Below, one piece after another: positions 27,650 through 36,671 of a stretch of DNA of 57,856 nt. The notes under the pieces are model-generated. The model was not told the origin of the DNA. It saw nothing but the letters and a program-made list of their open reading frames with translations, and made no database searches. Made by a program: the position numbers and the translations under genes. How positions within the stretch are numbered: position 1 is the first letter of the stretch; each line of letters starts with the position of its first letter. Origin of the DNA: Bacteroidaceae bacterium (GTDB taxonomy: Bacteria > Bacteroidota > Bacteroidia > Bacteroidales > Muribaculaceae); contig JAETNO010000020.1 of the NCBI GenBank assembly GCA_021768245.1, positions 1 through 57,856 on the forward strand. Reading direction: 5' to 3'.

Positions 27650-28753
27650 ATGAATTTCAAGCGATTTTTCACATTAATGTCAGCTGTTGCAGTAATGGCC
27701 GGAGCCGTATCGGCCCAGTCATACTACGACGATGATATCTACTACGATGCTTCTAAAGCCCCCAAACAGGCTCCAAAGCCAAAGCAGACCCGGGTCTACA
27801 ATGGTGGGAACACCGTAATAGTGGCCAACTATCCTTCGGCCGACAGCTATGCGGGGACTGTCAACGGTACCCGTTCCATCAGCGTCGACGACTACAACCG
27901 TCGTGGCATCTTCGCCACAGACTCCCTATCGTCGGATACGACGGCTACTGATTTTGCCTACACACGCCGTATCGAGCAGTTCTACAATCCTGACGTCATT
28001 AACGCAACCGGCGATGAGGAACTGGCTCAGATATACTACATGCAGCCCGACCAGGTCAACATATACGTAAACACGCCCTCGTCTTATTGGGGATATGACT
28101 ACTTCTATCCATATTCAGCATGGAACTATTCGCCATACTGGTACAACAATCCATGGCGATGGAACTCCGCTTGGTACTGGGGAACATGGTATGACCCCTA
28201 TTGGGCATGGGGGCCTTCATGGAACTGGAACTGGGGTTGGGGACCCTCTTGGGGATGGGGACCGAGCTGGGGATGGGGATGGACTTATCCCTCCTGGGGA
28301 TGGAGCCGTCCTTACAATCCGCGCCATCCCGGAGTAAATGGATACAGGCCCAACCGTCCCGGTGTCAGTGCAGGCACAGGCTCCCGTCCGGGTATCATCA
28401 ACGGTGGACGCCATCAGGGCATCAATGCCAACCGTTATCCTACCTACAACGGTAATAACCGTCCGAGTGTCAATGTCGGTCGTCCGGGCATAAACGGTGG
28501 ACGACCCGGAGTCAGCAGCGGCACTACCACCAACCGCCGTCCTACAGGAGTCAATGGCTCTACTTCGCGTCCGGGCATCAACAATAATAACGGCTACAAC
28601 CGTCCGTCGAACAACAACAGCTACAACCGTCCGTCAACGACCAACGGTGGTCGCCACGGAAGCAGCTATAACAGCGGAAGCTTCGGTGGAAGTCGTGGCG
28701 GTGGCTACAGTGGCGGTGGCCGTTCATCAAGCGGCGGTCGCGGACGTCACTAA
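27650..28753 (+). CDS. Secreted low-complexity protein rich in Tyr/Trp/Gly, then Asn/Arg/Pro/Gly repeats
   Basis: 367 residues. A signal peptide (about 1-22, ending VSAQ) leads into an acidic Tyr-rich start. Residues about 150-228 are aromatic, with repeats of the type WGPSWGWG, YWGTWYDPYW and WNWGWG. Residues about 230-330 carry reiterated RPGxNGGRxG/NRPS units, and the end is Gly/Ser-rich, closing GRGRH. I do not recognise a family. The composition suggests a cell-surface or matrix structural protein, or one that binds polysaccharide through stacked aromatics; both are guesses. It has its own consensus promoter and a hairpin terminator. Confidence 0.8.
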   Translation: MNFKRFFTLMSAVAVMAGAVSAQSYYDDDIYYDASKAPKQAPKPKQTRVYNGGNTVIVANYPSADSYAGTVNGTRSISVDDYNRRGIFATDSLSSDTTATDFAYTRRIEQFYNPDVINATGDEELAQIYYMQPDQVNIYVNTPSSYWGYDYFYPYSAWNYSPYWYNNPWRWNSAWYWGTWYDPYWAWGPSWNWNWGWGPSWGWGPSWGWGWTYPSWGWSRPYNPRHPGVNGYRPNRPGVSAGTGSRPGIINGGRHQGINANRYPTYNGNNRPSVNVGRPGINGGRPGVSSGTTTNRRPTGVNGSTSRPGINNNNGYNRPSNNNSYNRPSTTNGGRHGSSYNSGSFGGSRGGGYSGGGRSSSGGRGRH

Positions 28754-28772
28754 GCGCCTATAATCTCGCGGA

Positions 28773-28820
28773 GAGAACACCGTAAACATTATCCCGGTGT
28801 TCTCCCGCATTTCATATTTA
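28773..28820 (+). terminator. Hairpin terminator after the low-complexity secreted protein
   Basis: GAGAACACCG (28773-28782) pairs perfectly with CGGTGTTCTC (28795-28804) around a 12-nt loop. The following tract is only moderately T-rich. Confidence 0.6.
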
Positions 28821-28908
28821 TCTCAACTATTATTCTTGGTATTGTCAAAAGGGAGCGATGATATGATTGTTTCGTTCTTCAGCTCCCGAAATAAAAACTC
28901 ACGAATTT

Positions 28909-30636
28909 ATGAACAACAAGGCTCTATTGGCAGGGATGCTCATGGTTCTTCCCTCGGCGATGATGGCACAGACAGCTCTCGACGCCTTCTCAATCTCCCA
29001 AAACGACCTTCGTGGCACCGCCCGTTTCATGTCGATGGGTGGCGCGTTCACTGCGCTCGGCGGAGATATCTCCACCCTCAATCAGAACCCGGGTGGCATA
29101 GGCGTATACCGCAGCAGCGACCTCTCGGCCACGCTCGACATCACACGCCATTCATCGGATTTCAATAGCGTAGGCGGCTCTACAAGCCATAGCTTTACTC
29201 GTGCGGCCTGCAACAACTTCGGATATATAGGCACCGTGAACCTCGGGTCAAACTCTGTGATGCCCTTCTTCAACTGGGGCGCGAGCTATTCAAGAGTGGC
29301 GTCATTCGACCGCCGCTACCGTGGCTCTTTAGGGAATATCGGAAGTTCCTATTCCAACTTCGTAGCCGACATTGCCAACCGTGGCAACGGAACGAACGGA
29401 GGTTACCGACCTAATGAGCTCCTTCAAACACAAGATTACAACCCATATCAGGATTCCTATACTCCATGGTCGAGTATCCTCGCCTTTAATTCATATCTCA
29501 TAAATCCTGTATCACCAGGAGCAAACATGTATACCGGATTGATGGCATATGACAGTCAGGGCAATCCCGTATCCCCGGCATTGGCTGATGTAGATATCCA
29601 GGAAAAAGGCTATATCGACGAATACTCAATCAATTTCGGCGGCAATATCTCAAACACAGTCTATTGGGGTATCGGTTTCGGAATCACAGACCTCGACTAC
29701 AAATCCGAATCATATTATTCCGAAAGCCTTGACAATGCTAATGTGCCTGACGAGGCAGGAACTTCTTATGTAAGAGGTGGCTCAGCAGATTTCACGCTCG
29801 GAAACTATAAGCATATCTGGGGCAGCGGCTTCAACTTCAAGGCCGGTGTGATTATCAAACCCATCAACGAATTCCGTATCGGAATCGCAATCCACACCCC
29901 GACCTATTATAACCTCTCCTATGAAGGAAGCGCCTCTTTAGGCTATCTATACCAATCAGACACCTATCCTCTTGAAAATCCGGAAAATCCTGGAAGCAAA
30001 CGTAAAGTATACAGCGGTTCAGAAATCACAGACGACGGCTATCTTGACAACTTCGACTGGCAGTGCCGCACTCCCTGGAGATTGATGGTAGGCGTAGCTG
30101 GAGTCATAGGCGGACGGGCAATCCTCAGCGCCGACTATGAATATCGTGCGACAAACGACATCAAAGTTCTCGATTATGACGGCAATGAATGGTCAGACGT
30201 CACATCTGACGTGAAGACCTACTATAAGTCGACCAATATCCTGCGACTCGGCGCCGAGTACCGCCTCACACCTCAGTTCAGCCTGCGTGCCGGCTACATG
30301 TATGAGACATCGCCCGTACAGACCGATGTCATGCGCGGTTACAACGAGACCCCCAACGGCGTAGAGGCCACATATATGTATACTTCCGGCCCTGACGACA
30401 CAGAAACTCTCCCGTCATATACCCTTGACAAGCAGACCCAGTATTTCACCTGCGGCCTCGGTTACCGCTACAAGAATTTCTACGCTGACGCAGCCTACGT
30501 GCATCGTCACCGCTCAAGCAAATTCTCAGCCTTCTCAAACTACAATGACATTGACGGCTACTTCAACGAAGCTCCTACCGCAAAGGTGACAGACGACAAC
30601 AATTCATTTGTCCTCACAGTGGGCTTCCGTTTCTGA
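28909..30636 (+). CDS. Outer-membrane beta-barrel protein, OmpP1/FadL-like
   Basis: The ATG at 28909 gives 575 residues and begins with a signal peptide (MNNKALLAGMLMVLPSAMMAQ); the in-frame codons upstream are not signal-like. After cleavage come TALDAFSISQNDLRGTARFMSMGGAFTALGGDISTLNQNPGG, the hallmark of FadL/TodX-type Bacteroidetes barrels, then alternating beta strands to a terminal SFVLTVGFRF ending in phenylalanine, as needed for BAM insertion. FadL proteins take up hydrophobic compounds; the ligand here is unknown. Confidence 0.88.
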   Translation: MNNKALLAGMLMVLPSAMMAQTALDAFSISQNDLRGTARFMSMGGAFTALGGDISTLNQNPGGIGVYRSSDLSATLDITRHSSDFNSVGGSTSHSFTRAACNNFGYIGTVNLGSNSVMPFFNWGASYSRVASFDRRYRGSLGNIGSSYSNFVADIANRGNGTNGGYRPNELLQTQDYNPYQDSYTPWSSILAFNSYLINPVSPGANMYTGLMAYDSQGNPVSPALADVDIQEKGYIDEYSINFGGNISNTVYWGIGFGITDLDYKSESYYSESLDNANVPDEAGTSYVRGGSADFTLGNYKHIWGSGFNFKAGVIIKPINEFRIGIAIHTPTYYNLSYEGSASLGYLYQSDTYPLENPENPGSKRKVYSGSEITDDGYLDNFDWQCRTPWRLMVGVAGVIGGRAILSADYEYRATNDIKVLDYDGNEWSDVTSDVKTYYKSTNILRLGAEYRLTPQFSLRAGYMYETSPVQTDVMRGYNETPNGVEATYMYTSGPDDTETLPSYTLDKQTQYFTCGLGYRYKNFYADAAYVHRHRSSKFSAFSNYNDIDGYFNEAPTAKVTDDNNSFVLTVGFRF

Positions 30637-30661
30637 AACCATCCGGCAGAACTTTATCCAA

Positions 30662-32752
30662 ATGGTTAAAAAATCAGGACTCCCCTCAAAAAGGAAAGCG
30701 GAGATTCCCGACAATATTGACCTCGACAATCCCGAATTCATCAAAACCTGGGAATTGTTGCAGCACACCAAACAGTCGATTTTTCTTACCGGTAAAGCCG
30801 GGACAGGAAAATCGACTTTCCTGCGCTATATCACAGCGCGCACCGAAAAGAAATTTGTTGTGCTTGCCCCTACCGGCATCGCGGCTGTCAATGTCGGAGG
30901 GCAGACGCTACATTCCTTTTTCCGTATACCGTTCAAGCCTATAGTGCCCGGCGACCCGGATTTCGCTCCGGACCGCATACGTCAGCGCATGAAATATCCC
31001 GGCTCGTTAGTGAAACTTCTCCGCGAGCTCGACCTTATAATAATTGATGAAATCTCCATGGTGAGAGCCGACATTATAGATTTCGTCGACCTTATCCTGC
31101 GCACCTATACCGGCAACCATCGCGAACCGTTTGGAGGGAAGCAATTGTTGCTCGTAGGAGATGTGTTCCAGCTCGAACCGGTGCTCACAGGCGACATGCG
31201 CGATATATTGCGGAAATTCTATAGCAATCCGTTTTTCTTTTCGGCCAGGGCTTTCAGCCACATACACCTCGTGCCGATAGAGCTCCGCAAGATATATCGC
31301 CAAAGCGAAGGAGCCTTCGTAGAACTCCTTGACCGTATACGCATAGGCGAAGCTACATCAGCCGACCTCGACCGGCTTAATACTCGCTGCCGCCCCTACG
31401 GCTCGTCTGCAACCGACGGCACTAATCGCTCCGAAGCGACAAAAACGGATTCCACAAACCAGCCCAAGCCGGTCATGACCCTCGCTTCGCGACGCGACAT
31501 GGTTGACCATATCAATGAATCAAGACTGGAAGCCATCGACAGGCCACTGTTCAAATTCGTCGGTTCAATCAGAGGCGATTTCCCCGAAAATTCACTCCCG
31601 ACAGACCTTGAACTATCGCTTAAAGAGGGAGCGCAGATAGTTTTCATAAAAAACTCACCTGACAGACTATGGGTAAACGGAACTATCGGCACCGTAGTGA
31701 CCCTTACAAAAGACCTTATAGAGGTGGAACTCGAAAACGGGGAAATCCATGCCGTAGAACCCGAGAAATGGTCGAATATCCGCTATACATTCAACTCCAA
31801 GACCAATAAAATAAAGGAGGAAGAACTCGGAAGCTTCACCCAGTATCCCATAAAACTTGCCTGGGCACTTACCATACATAAAAGTCAAGGATTGACTTTC
31901 AACAATGTGGTAATCGACATCGGGCGCGGAGCCTTTACAGGCGGACAGATTTATGTAGCCCTCTCGCGATGCCGCAGTTTTGAAGGGCTCACACTGCGTT
32001 CCACCGTAGCCGAACGCGATATATTCGTCAACCCTGCCGTAGTACGGTTCAGTCGCTCGTTCAACGACCCTGTCCTAATAGACGGAGCCCTGCGCAAGGC
32101 TCATGCCGACGAATGTTTCCTGTCAGCAATCCGTCTCGCCGACAAGGGACAGCTCGCTGAAGCCTTCGACCGCTTCATTGAAGGGAACCGTTCGCGCAGC
32201 ATGCTTGACAACGATGTGGCAATGCGCTTTGCACGCCGGAAGCTATCGATAATCGACCGTCTGCAAGACCGCATAAAAAATCTTGAAGAGAAAATTAAAA
32301 CCGATGCCGTCCGTTTCCGTGATATGGCTTTTGAATACACCTCTATCGGCGACGACTGCCGGATGGACGACATGCCTATCCCCGCGATAGCCAACTACGA
32401 CAAAGCTCTCGCACTTCTACCCGACCATGCAAAAGCCCTCTATGGAAGAGCCATCGCCTATATGTCGATTGACGACAACAGCCTTGCGATAGCTGATTTC
32501 GAAGACCTCCTGCATATCGAACCCGACAATTTTGATGCGCTTATCCGCATGGCGATGGCCTATTACCGACTTTCCGACATCCACAATGCCATGGACCGCT
32601 GCCTCATAGCTCTCGACCTTAGCGAAGCGAATGAATATCCGCGTCAGGCCTTGAGTTCACTCCATTCACTTCTTGGCGACCTATACGAGGCGTCAGGCGA
32701 CAAATCATCCGCTCATCGCCACCGCCGGATAGCAGCCCGCCTCCGAAAATAA
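30662..32752 (+). CDS. Pif1/RecD-like DNA helicase with C-terminal TPRs
   Basis: I chose the ATG at 30662 (MVKKSGLPSKRKAEIP, 696 residues), since the earlier start overlaps the barrel gene. The N-terminal helicase core has Walker A GKAGTGKST, Walker B DLIIIDEISMV, and later motifs including GDVFQLEPV and KSQGLTF...IYVALSRCRSFEGLTLRS, as in superfamily 1B (Pif1/RecD2). A coiled coil at about residue 545-575 leads to three or four tetratricopeptide repeats (AIANYDKALALLPDHAKALYGRA...). The TPR tail is a Bacteroidetes-type addition suggesting a protein partner. It probably unwinds DNA 5' to 3'. Confidence 0.88.
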   Translation: MVKKSGLPSKRKAEIPDNIDLDNPEFIKTWELLQHTKQSIFLTGKAGTGKSTFLRYITARTEKKFVVLAPTGIAAVNVGGQTLHSFFRIPFKPIVPGDPDFAPDRIRQRMKYPGSLVKLLRELDLIIIDEISMVRADIIDFVDLILRTYTGNHREPFGGKQLLLVGDVFQLEPVLTGDMRDILRKFYSNPFFFSARAFSHIHLVPIELRKIYRQSEGAFVELLDRIRIGEATSADLDRLNTRCRPYGSSATDGTNRSEATKTDSTNQPKPVMTLASRRDMVDHINESRLEAIDRPLFKFVGSIRGDFPENSLPTDLELSLKEGAQIVFIKNSPDRLWVNGTIGTVVTLTKDLIEVELENGEIHAVEPEKWSNIRYTFNSKTNKIKEEELGSFTQYPIKLAWALTIHKSQGLTFNNVVIDIGRGAFTGGQIYVALSRCRSFEGLTLRSTVAERDIFVNPAVVRFSRSFNDPVLIDGALRKAHADECFLSAIRLADKGQLAEAFDRFIEGNRSRSMLDNDVAMRFARRKLSIIDRLQDRIKNLEEKIKTDAVRFRDMAFEYTSIGDDCRMDDMPIPAIANYDKALALLPDHAKALYGRAIAYMSIDDNSLAIADFEDLLHIEPDNFDALIRMAMAYYRLSDIHNAMDRCLIALDLSEANEYPRQALSSLHSLLGDLYEASGDKSSAHRHRRIAARLRK

Positions 32753-32778
32753 TTCAATAATGTCACACGGCTTCACAA

Positions 32779-32811
32779 GAAAAAAAGTCGCAGTCCCCGA
32801 GGGATTGCGAC
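32779..32811 (-). terminator. Rho-independent terminator of rpsP
   Basis: On the minus strand GTCGCAaTCCC pairs with GGGAcTGCGAC around a short loop (32787-32811) and is followed by seven T residues (complement of 32780-32786). It may also act weakly for the convergent helicase gene. Confidence 0.88.
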
Positions 32812-32842
32812 CTGAATTTTTCCGATAGAATTGTTTTGCGGC

Positions 32843-33382
32843 TTATTCAGCGGCGGGTGCTTCTTCAGCAGCTTCCTCTGCGGGAGCGGCGGCAGCCTCA
32901 GCTTCGGCAGCGGCAGCAGCGGCTTCAGCTTTCTTCTTAGCCACAGCTTCGGCCTTAGCCTTGTTCTTAGCCACTTCTTCCTCAAGGCGAGCCTTTGCAG
33001 CGAGTTCACTCTTATCGGCCATATCGGCACGGAATTTATCGACTGACTGCTGCTTCTGAGCCTTCCAGGCATCGAAACGACGCTGAGCCTCAGCCTCATC
33101 AAACGCACCCTTCTTCACGCCACCCTGAAGGTGCTTCATGAGGAGGACACCCTCGTTAGAGAGAATAGTGCGTACGGTGTCGGTGGGCTGTGCGCCACAA
33201 TTTACCCAATACAAAGCACGCTCGAAGTTCAAAGTTACTGTAGCAGGATTAGTGTTCGGATTATAAGAACCTATCCTTTCAATAAATCTACCATCTCGTG
33301 GTGCCCTGCTATCGGCGATAACAATAGGATAGAACGCATAGTTCTTACGACCATGACGTTGCAGTCTGATTTTTGTTGCCAT
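32843..33382 (-). CDS. rpsP: 30S ribosomal protein S16 with Ala/Glu/Lys-rich extension
   Basis: 179 residues. The first 85 or so are the S16 fold (MATKIRLQRHGRKNYAFYPIVIADSRAPRDGRFIERIGSYNP region). The rest is a long charged helix and Ala/Glu-rich tail, absent from the 80-90-residue proteins of proteobacteria but usual in Bacteroidetes. S16 binds 16S rRNA in 30S assembly. A minus-strand -7 box TAACTTTG is at 33418-33425 with a TTG about 20 bp upstream. It is monocistronic, with its own terminator. Confidence 0.96.
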   Translation of the reverse strand: MATKIRLQRHGRKNYAFYPIVIADSRAPRDGRFIERIGSYNPNTNPATVTLNFERALYWVNCGAQPTDTVRTILSNEGVLLMKHLQGGVKKGAFDEAEAQRRFDAWKAQKQQSVDKFRADMADKSELAAKARLEEEVAKNKAKAEAVAKKKAEAAAAAAEAEAAAAPAEEAAEEAPAAE

Positions 33383-33785
33383 TAATTATTTGTGATTTGT
33401 ATTGATTAATTCGGGCGCAAAGTTACTGATTTTTCGCCAAATCGCCAACTTTATACTCATTCTATTATTAAGCAGCCTCGCATTAATTAATTTTATTTAA
33501 CAAACATTCCCTCCATCGCAACAGCGAATTCATCTTCCAGGAGATATATTCGGACACATTCAGGATGCACCCGAGAGCATCCCAACTTTGAAAACCGGTA
33601 TTAATATTAAAAAGATGGCTTGGGGACTCTGATTGATGACGACTATTTACAATTTCGGAGTTTACATTTGAAAGGAGCGGAGGTCGGCACCGCTATTCGC
33701 GGCCTACTCCCCTACCATCCCCCAAGCCATCCTGCGGGCATCTATCACAGATGTCACTAATGTGTGTCAGTATGAGTGACTATGG
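33383..33785. other. 403-bp intergenic region between algH and rpsP
   Basis: No protein-coding gene seen. It contains the rpsP promoter near 33418-33448, an A+T-rich stretch, the strongly paired element at 33614-33731 (listed separately), and a small perfect hairpin CATCT-ATCAC-AGATG at 33739-33753. Confidence 0.6.
33614..33731. ncRNA. Candidate structured RNA, closed by a perfect 12-bp stem
   Basis: GATGGCTTGGGG (33614-33625) and CCCCAAGCCATC (33720-33731) are exact complements enclosing about 94 nt. Inside, CTCTGA (33627-33632) pairs with TCGGAG (33655-33660), and a second hairpin uses GGAG/CTCC and CCGC/GCGG with a TATTC loop (33674-33710). The result looks like a three-way junction. Orientation is uncertain. 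On the minus strand the closing stem is followed directly by TTTTTAATATT, which looks like a 3' end. On the plus strand a weak -7-like CAACTTTG lies at 33583-33590. It could be a 6S/Bacteroidales-type small RNA, an rpsP leader, or a repeat element. No SRP or tmRNA signature is present. Confidence 0.5.
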
Positions 33786-34391
33786 TCAATTCGAATGTGG
33801 GTTGCGCGGATGATAAAGCCATCCGCGATATTTCTTACCCATCGTGCGCACGATATTATGCCAGTATGCATCTTCCTCTCCAACCAGCAAATGAGGCAAT
33901 GACGGGATTTCAGTCACAGCCCAGACATTTTTAAGCAACTCTTCGTCAAGCTGCTCTACACCCCACCCGCTGTAACCGAGGAAAAAGCGCAGATTTCCAT
34001 CCGTGGGATATCCATCGTTGACAATGGAGAGCATCGTATCGAAATCACCGCCGATATATAGCCCCCGGCTCACCTCACGGGAATCAGGAATCAACTCGCC
34101 GAGAGTGTGCATGAAGTAGAGACGGTCGCACGACATCGGGCCACCACAATATATAGGTATCGGCACTGTCGATGTTACAGAGGGAAGAAGGTCCTGGAGT
34201 GTATAGCTCGTCCGGTTGTTGAGCACTATTCCCATCGCCGAACCCCTCGGTTCATAGTCAACGAGGCAAATCACGGCGTGATGAAAATAGCGCTCACGCA
34301 AAAACGGCTCCGCGACAAGCAGTGAGCCTGCGCGCGGGATACACCGTGTGCTGATGTCTATGTTAAAAAGCAGTGATTCGAAATCTATCAT
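33786..34391 (-). CDS. UPF0301/AlgH family protein
   Basis: 201 residues. The family blocks are GSLLVAEPFLRERYFHHAVICLVDY, GSAMGIVLNNRTSYTLQDLL, PIYCGGPMSCDRLYFMHTLG and NLRFFLGYSGWGVEQLDEEL. In Pseudomonas AlgH influences alginate regulation, but the biochemical role is unknown. It is cytoplasmic with no signal peptide, lies downstream of miaB on the same strand, and is separated from it by a terminator. Confidence 0.92.
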   Translation of the reverse strand: MIDFESLLFNIDISTRCIPRAGSLLVAEPFLRERYFHHAVICLVDYEPRGSAMGIVLNNRTSYTLQDLLPSVTSTVPIPIYCGGPMSCDRLYFMHTLGELIPDSREVSRGLYIGGDFDTMLSIVNDGYPTDGNLRFFLGYSGWGVEQLDEELLKNVWAVTEIPSLPHLLVGEEDAYWHNIVRTMGKKYRGWLYHPRNPHSN

Positions 34392-34540
34392 AGTTAAATC
34401 CTCCTACTCTCCAATGTGCAATATCGGGACTGAAATTATATCGTTGCTTATTGTGCGTTCTGTAGTTGCAGTTTTCCGCCCTATAAACTTACACCCCTAA
34501 ATTAGTGCATTTTATCAAGAAAACGCAAGAAAAACTGTTA

Positions 34541-34575
34541 AAATTTCGCGCTGTACCCGCATTGGCTACAGCGCG
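34541..34575 (-). terminator. Hairpin terminator of miaB
   Basis: CGCGCTGTA (34547-34555) is the exact complement of TACAGCGCG (34567-34575) around an 11-nt loop. On the minus strand the stem is followed by AAATTTTAAC. Confidence 0.65.
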
Positions 34576-34640
34576 ATATATGTGGAAGTTAACAACCTTT
34601 TACCTATTCTTTTCTCCATGCTACACAGGTCAGCCCTGTG

Positions 34641-35981
34641 CTACACGAGCTCGGCAATCAAAGTTGCCGATGAGGAATCCACTACCCTCACCCTCACAGT
34701 GTCGCCTACGCGGAAATCGCCACGCGGAAACACGAGGGTCTTGTTCTGCTGGTTCCTACCGACGAACTGCTCTTTGGAACGCTTCGACACCCCTTCGACC
34801 AGGACATCGAATTCCTTGCCGACATCGCGGGCGTTGCTTTGACGCGAAAGTTCGTTCTGGAGGGCTATCATACGGTTGAGACGTTCTATCTTAACTTCCT
34901 CAGGGACATTGTCGGGCATAGTGCGGGCAGCGAGAGTGCCGGGGCGTTCTGAATACTTGAACATAAACGACGAATCGAACCCTACTTCACGCATAAGCGA
35001 CAGAGTCTCTTCAAAATCCTCCTCACTCTCATCATGAAATCCCGTAAAAAGGTCGGTCGAGATGCCACAGTCGGGAATCATACTCCTTATGGCCGCTATA
35101 CGCCCGAGATACCACTCGCGGGTATATTTCCTGTTCATTGATTTCAACACCCTGTCTGAACCGGACTGCACCGGAAGATGGATATGGTTACAGATATTAT
35201 CCTTAGACGCAATCACGGCTATCGTCTCGTCGCTCATATCCTTGGGGTGTGAAGTGGTGAAGCGTATCCTCATCTCCGGCGCGGCATCAGCCACCATGCC
35301 AAGCAGAGTGGCAAAATCAATTTCACGGCCATCATCATCCACATAATGATAACTGTTGACATTCTGTCCGAGCAGGGTCGCCTCCTTGAATCCGCGCTGC
35401 CTCAGGTCGGCGAGTTCGGCAAGTATACTGCCCGCGCTTCGCGAACGCTCCCTCCCCCTTGTATACGGCACGATGCAATAGGAGCAGAAATTATTGCATC
35501 CGCGCATGATGCTGATAAATCCGGAGACAGTGTTTCCGGATATGCGCGCCGGGATTATGTCGCGATAGGTCTCGGTGGTGCTGAGTTCGACATTGACCGC
35601 CTTCTCTCCCGCCTCTACGGATGCGAAAAGGTTAGGCAGGTCGAGATACGAATCTGGGCCGGCCACAAGGTCTACACCGTGGTTTTCAATCAATTCCTCC
35701 CTGACGCGTTCGGCCATGCAACCGATCACACCTATTATCAGCCTAGGGGCGGTCTTGGGGCGTTTGCGGCGTAATGACGAGAGATAGGCCAGACGGGATA
35801 TTATCTTCTGTTCGGCATTGTCACGGATAGAGCAGGTGTTGAGCAGGACGGCATCCGCATCCTCGACGGTGGATGTCATCTCATAGCCCACTGTCTCCAT
35901 GACAGAAGCCACAACCTCGCTGTCGGCCACATTCATCTGACAGCCATAGGTCTCTATATGCAATTTGCGTGTTTTAGTCAT
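34641..35981 (-). CDS. miaB: tRNA-2-methylthio-N6-dimethylallyladenosine synthase MiaB
   Basis: 446 residues. The UPF0004 domain is at the N terminus (IETYGCQMNVADSEVV) with three cysteines for the auxiliary cluster. The radical-SAM CxxxCxxC motif is in IMRGCNNFCSYCIVPYTRGRERSR, and a TRAM RNA-binding domain ends the protein (GKEFDVLVEGVSKRSKEQFVGR...GDTVRVRVVDSSSATLIAEL). It methylthiolates i6A37 in tRNAs reading UNN codons. The first codons lie about 45 bp from the plus-strand promoter of the next gene. Confidence 0.95.
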   Translation of the reverse strand: MTKTRKLHIETYGCQMNVADSEVVASVMETVGYEMTSTVEDADAVLLNTCSIRDNAEQKIISRLAYLSSLRRKRPKTAPRLIIGVIGCMAERVREELIENHGVDLVAGPDSYLDLPNLFASVEAGEKAVNVELSTTETYRDIIPARISGNTVSGFISIMRGCNNFCSYCIVPYTRGRERSRSAGSILAELADLRQRGFKEATLLGQNVNSYHYVDDDGREIDFATLLGMVADAAPEMRIRFTTSHPKDMSDETIAVIASKDNICNHIHLPVQSGSDRVLKSMNRKYTREWYLGRIAAIRSMIPDCGISTDLFTGFHDESEEDFEETLSLMREVGFDSSFMFKYSERPGTLAARTMPDNVPEEVKIERLNRMIALQNELSRQSNARDVGKEFDVLVEGVSKRSKEQFVGRNQQNKTLVFPRGDFRVGDTVRVRVVDSSSATLIAELV

Positions 35982-36026
35982 ATATCATCTTATTTGAGTG
36001 TCAGCCAATAATTAAGTTTCATTCTC

Positions 36027-36057
36027 TTGGCTGAGACCACAAGATTTTGTAAATTTG
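36027..36057 (+). promoter_or_regulatory. Bacteroidetes-type promoter (TTG-N20-TAAATTTG)
   Basis: TTG at 36027-36029, 20 bp, TAAATTTG at 36050-36057. A transcript starting just after it supports the ATG at 36108 over the earlier in-frame start, which would lie inside the promoter. Confidence 0.6.
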
Positions 36058-36107
36058 CAACAATCGAATTCATTTATATTCTCCACAAAAGTACGAAAAT
36101 CCGCGCA

Positions 36108-36539
36108 ATGGAAAAAATTATATTATTTCTCATAATCTTCGGCATCGGCTCCCTTTTTGAATATCTGAAAAAGATGAAAGAGAAGAAAGCCGGATTAGAA
36201 GGCATGGCAGACGCCCCTCTCCCCCACTCCCGCAAAATGCCCGGGAGAATGACGCCAATTGACGCAATGACCCATTCGGCTGCCGTCCCGGCACCGGAGT
36301 CAACAGCGAGGACCGTTTCCGCCCAACGGCCACAGCAAGCACGCAACACGACATTCCTTCCCGGAGAACGGCTGCGTAACATCAGCCATGACAACGACAT
36401 CGCCGCCACCGAACCGCAGGAATCTCCGGCAATAGGCGCAATCACGGCATCAGACGCTCCCGACCCGGAACGCGAGGCCCATTTCCAGCACTGGCGGCAA
36501 GCAATAATCGACGCCGAAATCCTGCAAAGAAAATTTTAG
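36108..36539 (+). CDS. Small membrane-anchored protein of unknown function
   Basis: The ATG at 36108 gives 143 residues. One N-terminal membrane helix (MEKIILFLIIFGIGSLFEYL) is followed by a basic stretch KKMKEKKAG and a Pro/Ala/Thr-rich, low-complexity cytoplasmic region ending in a predicted helix (HFQHWRQAIIDAEILQRKF). The short conserved C-terminal helix is a likely protein contact. No family recognised; similar one-helix proteins are common in Bacteroidales. Confidence 0.7.
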   Translation: MEKIILFLIIFGIGSLFEYLKKMKEKKAGLEGMADAPLPHSRKMPGRMTPIDAMTHSAAVPAPESTARTVSAQRPQQARNTTFLPGERLRNISHDNDIAATEPQESPAIGAITASDAPDPEREAHFQHWRQAIIDAEILQRKF

Positions 36540-36542
36540 ATA

Positions 36543-36573
36543 TTGCAGTTTCTTAATAAAATAACTACCTTTG
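36543..36573 (+). promoter_or_regulatory. Bacteroidetes-type promoter of the CoA-transferase gene
   Basis: TTGC at 36543-36546, 19 bp, then TACCTTTG at 36566-36573, about 100 bp before the start codon. Confidence 0.6.
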
Positions 36574-36671
36574 CACGCGGATTTACAGGAATCCACATCC
36601 ACTCCTCAATTATTTGAACCAAAGACCTTTCTTCCTCAATCCATTTAATTCAGAAAATAACAGAGAAGTTT

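Noticed and set aside
28095..28763. Alternative-frame Gly/Thr/Met-rich proteins in the low-complexity gene
   Set aside because: They are produced by the repetitive codons of the Trp/Gly-rich reading frame, which alone has a signal peptide and a suitable promoter.
33614..33731. tmRNA or SRP RNA
   Set aside because: No tRNA-like end with CCA or T-loop sequence and no GGAA-type SRP hairpin could be found; only the general folding is clear.
33614..33731. MITE-like transposable element with 12-bp terminal inverted repeats
   Set aside because: No flanking target-site duplication was seen and the interior forms further hairpins, so an RNA explanation fits better, although a dispersed repeat is not excluded.
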